Assembly: GCA_945866285.1 (NCBI GenBank)
Contig: CAMBHC010000086.1
Coordinates: 1 to 8,912, forward strand
DNA: 8,912 nucleotides
From: Candidatus Sulfopaludibacter sp. SbA3
GTDB lineage: Bacteria; Acidobacteriota; Vicinamibacteria; Vicinamibacterales; UBA2999
Direction of reading: 5' to 3'
Shown here: piece after piece, positions 6,494 to 8,912 of the stretch
Numbering within the stretch: position 1 is the first letter of the stretch
Layout: each line of letters starts with the position of its first letter
The notes under the pieces: model-generated
Databases searched by the model: none
The model's input: the letters and a program-made list of their open reading frames with translations, nothing else
Told to the model about the DNA's origin: nothing
Translations under genes and position numbers: made by a program

Positions 6494-7124
6494 GAAAATC
6501 TGGGATATTTCACCGGTGATCGCCACGGCGACACCGTGCTTTCCCGGTGACACCGCGTACTCGCAACGCTGGAGCGCCGAGATTGGCCCGGGCTGTCCGG
6601 TCAATGTGAGCGCGATCACGATGTCGCCGCATCTGGGCGCGCACGCCGACGCGCCGCTGCACTACGGTGCCGGCGCCAGCCCCATTGGCAGCGTCGACCT
6701 CTCGCCGTTTCTGGGGCCGTGTCGCGTGATCCACGCCATCGACAAGGGGCCGCTGATCGCGCCGGACCATCTCACGCATGCGCTTGACGCGAGTGGCAGC
6801 CTGCCGCCGCGCGTGCTGGTGAGGACCTGCCGGACCGCGCCGACGGAGTGGTCGCCGGTGTTCAGCGCCTTCGCGCCCGGGACCATCGCGTGGCTGGCCG
6901 GCCTCGGCGTGCGCCTGGTCGGCATCGACTCGCAGTCGGTCGACCCCGCGGACAGCAAGACGCTCGACAGCCACCAGCAGCTCTTGAAGCACGACCTGCG
7001 TGTGCTCGAGAACCTGATCCTGGATGATGTCGCCGCCGGCGACTACGAACTGATCGCGCTGCCGTTGAAGCTGGCGACGGCCGATGCCTCGCCGGTGCGG
7101 GCCGTGCTGCGGTCCCTGCCATGA
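6492..7124 (+). CDS. kynB: Kynurenine formamidase (arylformamidase, KynB type)
   Basis: A cytosolic metal-dependent amidohydrolase of the cyclase/KynB family that hydrolyses N-formyl-L-kynurenine to kynurenine and formate, the second step of tryptophan catabolism. From ATG 6492 the protein is 210 residues, the usual family length. It opens MKIWDISPVI...CFPGDTAYSQRW, then PGCPVNVSAITMSPHLGAHADAPLHY, which is highly characteristic of KynB. Metal-ligand candidates are His47, His51, Asp53 and His57 in the H-x-G-x-H-x-D-x-P-x-H arrangement. GIDSQSVDP (144-152) and H161...E173 complete the conserved set. The frame is open upstream to 6366, but those codons lie antisense to the permease and precede the conserved WDISP start, so ATG 6492 is chosen. 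The TGA (7122-7124) overlaps the kynU ATG as ATGA, so the two enzymes of consecutive steps are translationally coupled. The first pathway gene, kynA, is not in the window. Confidence 0.93.
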   Translation: MKIWDISPVIATATPCFPGDTAYSQRWSAEIGPGCPVNVSAITMSPHLGAHADAPLHYGAGASPIGSVDLSPFLGPCRVIHAIDKGPLIAPDHLTHALDASGSLPPRVLVRTCRTAPTEWSPVFSAFAPGTIAWLAGLGVRLVGIDSQSVDPADSKTLDSHQQLLKHDLRVLENLILDDVAAGDYELIALPLKLATADASPVRAVLRSLP

Positions 7125-8404
7125 TCACCCGAGCCGATTGCGTCGCCCGCGATGCCGCCGACGTGCTGGCGCCCTTGCGGGCGCAGTTTGCCATGACCGG
7201 GGCAGATGCCGAGGGCCTGATCTATCTCGATGGCAACTCGCTCGGCGCCGTGCCCGCTGCCACGGCCGCTCGCGTCCAGGCCGTCGTCGAGAGCGAGTGG
7301 GGCGTGGGCCTGGTCCGCAGTTGGAACACTGCCGGCTGGATCGACCTCGGTCAACGAATCGCGGACAAAATTGCGCCGCTCGTCGGTGCCGCCCCTGGCG
7401 AAGTGATCGTGGCCGATTCGACCTCGGTGAATCTCTACAAGGTCTTAAGTGCCGCCATCGCCATCCAGCAGGCGCGGGCGACGAAGGCCAGTCAGATTGT
7501 CTCGGAACGCACGAACTTTCCGACGGACCTCTACATCGCCGAGACGTTGGCGCGCGCGCACGGGCTTGAGCTGGTGCTGGCGAATGCCGACGACATCCCC
7601 GCGTTGCTCGGCGATCGCGTTGCCGTGCTGATGATGACGCACGTCAACTACCGCACGGGCCGCATGCATCGGATGGCGGACCTCACCAAGGCCGCGCACG
7701 CAGCCGGCGCCCTTGCGGTGTGGGATCTCGCACACTCCGCCGGCGCAGTGCCTGTTGACCTGAACGGTGCCGACGCCGACTTCGCCGTCGGGTGCGGCTA
7801 CAAGTACCTGAACGGCGGTCCCGGCGCGCCGGCATTCGCGTGGGCGCATCCGCGTCACGTCGCATGGATGGAGCAAGAGCAGTGGCGTCAGCCACTCTCG
7901 GGATGGCTCGGCCACGCCGCACCGTTTGCGTTCACGCCCGACTACCGTCCCGGCGCCGGCATGTCGCGCTTCATCTGCGGCACACCGCCCATGCTGTCGC
8001 TGGCAGCGCTCGAGTGCGGCGTCGACACGCTCCGGTCCGCTGCGCCATACGGTGGCATGGCCGCGATCCGTGAGAAGTCGACCGCGTTAACCGACGGGTT
8101 CATCGCGCTCGTCGAATCGCGTTGCGCCGGACACGGTCTGACCCTCGTGACACCGCGCGAGACGAGCGACCGCGGCAGCCAGGCCAGCTTCGCCCACGCC
8201 ACCGGCGGCTACCCGATCATGCAGGCACTGATCGCGCGCGGCGTCATCGGCGACTTCCGCGCGCCCGACATCCTGCGCTTCGGCTTCACGCCCCTCTACA
8301 CAAGATTCGTCGATGTCTGGGATGCCGTCGCTCACCTGGAACAGGTGATGACCACGGACGAGTGGCGCGAGCCGAGATTCGACGTCCGCGCCGCCGTCAC
8401 GTAG
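7121..8404 (+). CDS. kynU: Kynureninase (PLP-dependent)
   Basis: A cytosolic fold-type I pyridoxal-phosphate enzyme that cleaves L-kynurenine to anthranilate and L-alanine. It is 427 residues, close to the usual 410-430. The N-terminal region has IYLDGNSLGAVP (34-45) and SWNTAGWIDLG (67-77). PLP-site features are STSVNLYK (100-107), F133 and D136 in TNFPTDLY, D202 and H205 in WDLAHSAGA, and Y227-K228 in CGYKYLNGGPG; Lys228 is the expected Schiff-base lysine. SGWLGH (260-265) and FICGTPPMLSL (284-294) contribute substrate and phosphate contacts in known kynureninases. RFGFTPLYTRFVDVW near the C-terminus is also typical. All key residues are present and the frame is intact. The start overlaps the kynB stop by 4 bp (ATGA), and no separate strong ribosome site is seen, which favours termination-reinitiation. 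The product anthranilate could be reused for tryptophan synthesis or degraded; the window does not show which. The stop codon sits only three bases before the inverted-repeat element. Confidence 0.95.
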   Translation: MITRADCVARDAADVLAPLRAQFAMTGADAEGLIYLDGNSLGAVPAATAARVQAVVESEWGVGLVRSWNTAGWIDLGQRIADKIAPLVGAAPGEVIVADSTSVNLYKVLSAAIAIQQARATKASQIVSERTNFPTDLYIAETLARAHGLELVLANADDIPALLGDRVAVLMMTHVNYRTGRMHRMADLTKAAHAAGALAVWDLAHSAGAVPVDLNGADADFAVGCGYKYLNGGPGAPAFAWAHPRHVAWMEQEQWRQPLSGWLGHAAPFAFTPDYRPGAGMSRFICGTPPMLSLAALECGVDTLRSAAPYGGMAAIREKSTALTDGFIALVESRCAGHGLTLVTPRETSDRGSQASFAHATGGYPIMQALIARGVIGDFRAPDILRFGFTPLYTRFVDVWDAVAHLEQVMTTDEWREPRFDVRAAVT

Positions 8405-8407
8405 TGT

Positions 8408-8523
8408 GGCCACAGAGGACACAGAGGACTCCGAGCCAATCTTTCGAAATGCCCCTCGGCTGCTCCGAAGCCTGATCGCATTTAGAAAAAGTTTCCTCTG
8501 TGAACTCTGTGTCCTCTGTGGCC
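8408..8523. repeat. Inverted-repeat element built from CACAGAGGA-type 9-bp units, between convergent genes
   Basis: The left arm 8408-8426 and right arm 8505-8523 are a perfect 19-bp inverted repeat (GGCCACAGAGGACACAGAG). Each arm is itself a tandem array of 9-bp units. On the left, CACAGAGGA occurs at 8411-8419 and 8420-8428, with a decayed third unit. On the right, read on the minus strand, CACAGAGGA (8520-8512), CACAGAGTT (8511-8503) and CACAGAGGA (8502-8494) occur. The roughly 65-bp centre contains smaller dyads (CCGAG/CTCGG at 8431-8435 and 8455-8459; TTTCGAAA at 8442-8449) and an AT-richer stretch. From memory, CACAGAG-rich palindromes of this type are scattered in many environmental genomes and often get mis-called as short proteins with runs such as SVSSV or HRGHR; frames here give exactly such peptides. 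It occupies essentially the whole gap between kynU and the LLM gene and may act as a bidirectional transcription end or a REP/MITE-like sequence. No T-tract of a canonical terminator follows either arm. Confidence 0.85.
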
Positions 8524-8912
8524 TAGTTTCTTGCGATGTCGTACGAGTGCAGCCGCGCCGCATGGTCGTAGATGTGCGACACGATGACTAGTTCGTCCGC
8601 CTTCGTCCGTTCGATGAACGCCGCCATCTGTTCGTGAACCGTCGCCGCTGAGCCGACGAACGACACGCGCGTCGGCGGCGTGACGCCAGGCACCTCGTTC
8701 GGATCGCGCTCCCATTCCTTCGACGGCGGTGGCAGTTGCAGGGGCCGGCCCGCGCGCAGGCTCGCGAACGACTGTCGGCCGGATGACGCGAGAAAGCGCG
8801 CCTCGTCATCGGTGTCGGCCGCCACCACGTTCACGCCGAGCATCAAGTAGGGCTGGCGCAGATGCTCAGACGGCTTGAACCGCTCGCGATAAATCGCCGC
8901 CGCCTCGTCCAG
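8523..8912 (-). CDS. LLM-class (luciferase-like) flavin-dependent oxidoreductase, C-terminal part, truncated by the window edge
   Basis: The last 129 residues of a luciferase-like monooxygenase-family protein. The visible part begins LDEAAAIYRERFKPSEHL, followed by QPYLMLGVNVVAADTDDEARFLASS, a short LRAGRPLQLPPP linker, FVGSAATVHEQMAAFIERTKADELVIVSHIYDHAARLHSYDIARN and TAG (8525-8523). The pattern of Y-R-x-x-F-x-P-S, G-V-N-V-x-A-A-D-T-D-x-E-A, a later G-S-x-x-x-V followed by a helix, and a D-E-L-V-I-V-S strand is typical of the C-terminal part of MsnO8/alkanal-monooxygenase-like LLM proteins, TIM-barrel enzymes using reduced FMN or F420. The N-terminal barrel and start lie outside, so the substrate cannot be inferred. 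An internal ATG at 8846 should not be taken as the start, because the frame continues to the edge with family-consistent sequence. The stop codon overlaps the outer base of the inverted-repeat element. The gene is convergent with kynU. Confidence 0.87.
   Translation of the reverse strand: MDEAAAIYRERFKPSEHLRQPYLMLGVNVVAADTDDEARFLASSGRQSFASLRAGRPLQLPPPSKEWERDPNEVPGVTPPTRVSFVGSAATVHEQMAAFIERTKADELVIVSHIYDHAARLHSYDIARN

Noticed and set aside
6510..6519. Perfect 10-bp palindrome TCACCGGTGA near the kynB start as an operator
   Set aside because: About nine perfect 10-bp palindromes are expected by chance in a window of this length, and the site encodes conserved kynB residues, so position alone is not enough.
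6494..6619. N-terminal extension of the permease to ATG 6619
   Set aside because: The 42 extra residues lie antisense to the conserved start of kynB and do not resemble an APC N-terminus.
8406..8591. Short plus-strand frame of 61 codons (starting MATEDTEDSEP) and similar peptides across the repeat
   Set aside because: These are read-through of the CACAGAG repeat and its inverted copy; the frame then runs antisense into the LLM gene. Such peptides are known annotation artefacts of this type of repeat.
1..8912. CRISPR array, tRNA/rRNA gene, insertion sequence, phage or defence genes
   Set aside because: No spaced identical repeats, cloverleaf, transposase, integrase or defence-family motifs were seen by reading both strands; structure searches could not be run.

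Overview
The window looks like a GC-rich Gram-negative chromosome, most probably Acidobacteriota (perhaps the Vicinamibacteria/subdivision 6 side). This is inferred from three things: a roughly 1100-residue Oar-like carboxypeptidase-regulatory/TonB-receptor-type outer-membrane protein of the kind expanded in that phylum, a periplasmic subclass B3 metallo-beta-lactamase, and the high GC content. No ribosomal RNA or marker gene is present to prove it. Coding density is very high: every intergenic gap is about 120 bp or shorter, and no stretch over 300 bp lacks a gene.

Layout from left to right. (1) 1-302, minus: N-terminal part of an AlkA-type DNA-3-methyladenine glycosylase, running off the left edge. 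(2) 353-751 and 752-1696, plus: a small Ig-like lipoprotein followed with zero gap by a complete subclass B3 metallo-beta-lactamase with an unusual Pro-rich insertion in a Cys-Cys loop. (3) 1747-5055, minus: a large Oar-like outer-membrane beta-barrel receptor, convergent to the lactamase and preceded by a plausible sigma-70 promoter. (4) 5138-6493, minus: an APC-superfamily amino-acid permease. (5) 6492-7124 and 7121-8404, plus: kynB (kynurenine formamidase) and kynU (kynureninase), overlapping by ATGA and diverging from the permease with overlapping start codons. (6) 8408-8523: a roughly 116-bp inverted-repeat element made of 9-bp CACAGAGGA-like units, filling the gap between two convergent stop codons. 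(7) 8523-8912, minus: the C-terminal part of a luciferase-like (LLM) flavin-dependent oxidoreductase, running off the right edge.

The coherent functional block is tryptophan catabolism. KynB hydrolyses N-formylkynurenine to kynurenine, KynU cleaves kynurenine to anthranilate and alanine, and the divergent permease is a reasonable candidate importer of an aromatic amino acid or kynurenine. The first enzyme (tryptophan 2,3-dioxygenase, kynA) is not in the window. The outer-membrane receptor lies downstream of the permease on the same strand and could be co-transcribed, but a role in the same uptake route is speculation. The lipoprotein/lactamase pair forms a separate cell-envelope unit.

I found no clear new multi-gene system. 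The observations most worth following are the inverted-repeat element between kynU and the LLM gene, the enlarged disulfide loop of the B3 lactamase, its coupling to an unknown lipoprotein, and the extremely compact permease/kynB divergent junction.
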